This document shows positions 63,993 through 64,000 of a stretch of 64,000 nt of DNA, piece after piece. Numbering within the stretch: the stretch's first letter is position 1; each line of letters begins with the position of its first letter. Below the pieces are notes generated by a model. It was not told the DNA's origin. It saw only the letters and a list, made by a program, of their open reading frames with translations, and did not search any database. The stretch lies in assembly GCF_016925535.1 (NCBI RefSeq), contig NZ_CP070496.1, forward strand, positions 1,550,001 to 1,614,000. Reading direction: 5' to 3'. This DNA comes from Natronoglycomyces albus (GTDB lineage: Bacteria > Actinomycetota > Actinomycetes > Mycobacteriales > Micromonosporaceae). A program made the position numbers and the translations under genes.

Positions 63993-64000
63993 ACTTTGCA

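Overview
The window is a 64 kb piece of chromosome from a moderately high-GC actinomycete. Evidence for this: the qcrC-qcrA-qcrB operon (di-haem cytochrome c, Rieske protein with an N-terminal membrane region) with ctaE upstream and trpD beside it; ahpC-ahpD; DUF3046-recA-recX; the ABC-F / small HTH / enoyl-CoA hydratase trio also found in mycobacteria; an MBL hydrolase divergent from uvrA; and an aro cluster with an A24 peptidase leading into efp-nusB. GTG starts and mRNAs that look leaderless are common. The lineage could be near Glycomycetales or Micromonosporales, but that is inference. I saw no rRNA, tRNA, IS element, prophage or CRISPR array.

Layout. 0-5 kb: XRE regulator, Nif3-like protein, zinc-ribbon coiled-coil protein, and a peroxide-defence pair (ahpC-ahpD) on the minus strand. 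5.7-12 kb: trpD, a pseudo-receiver protein, and the respiratory supercomplex genes ctaE-qcrC-qcrA-qcrB, closed by a strong terminator. 12-22 kb (all minus strand): a secreted cysteine-rich peptide with the cysteine pattern of animal and fungal defensins, a RelA/SpoT homologue with an eroded synthetase centre, a DEDD-exonuclease/GIY-YIG fusion, and a moxR-DUF58-transglutaminase operon. 22-29 kb: leuS behind a leader peptide with paired Leu codons and a terminator, dps, a ROK regulator and an M23 peptidase. 29-34 kb: ABC-F protein, small HTH protein, enoyl-CoA hydratase homologue and an ABC exporter.

34-40 kb holds five consecutive paralogues of a double-domain GNAT acetyltransferase. Four have nearly the same promoter 6-7 bases before their ATG. 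The fifth has lost its natural stop at a run of six A. 40-43 kb: a DEAD-box helicase with a duplicated RGG tail, whose antisense strand is read as a His/Gly-rich tail by a convergent TetR gene.

43-51 kb: DUF3046, recA (PafBC-type promoter), recX, serA, a small winged-helix regulator with a membrane/coiled-coil partner, and typA. 51-58 kb: a secreted SH3/glucosaminidase protein, a YqeB-like protein, an unknown protein, an MBL hydrolase, uvrA (again with a PafBC-like site) and sodA. 58-64 kb: A24 peptidase, aroC, a fused aroK-aroB, aroQ, efp and nusB.

The most unusual items are the defensin-like peptide (11965-12411), the GNAT array (34311-40213), the leuS leader, the helicase/TetR antisense overlap and the AroK-AroB fusion. 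All coordinates come from reading the sequence. No database search was run.
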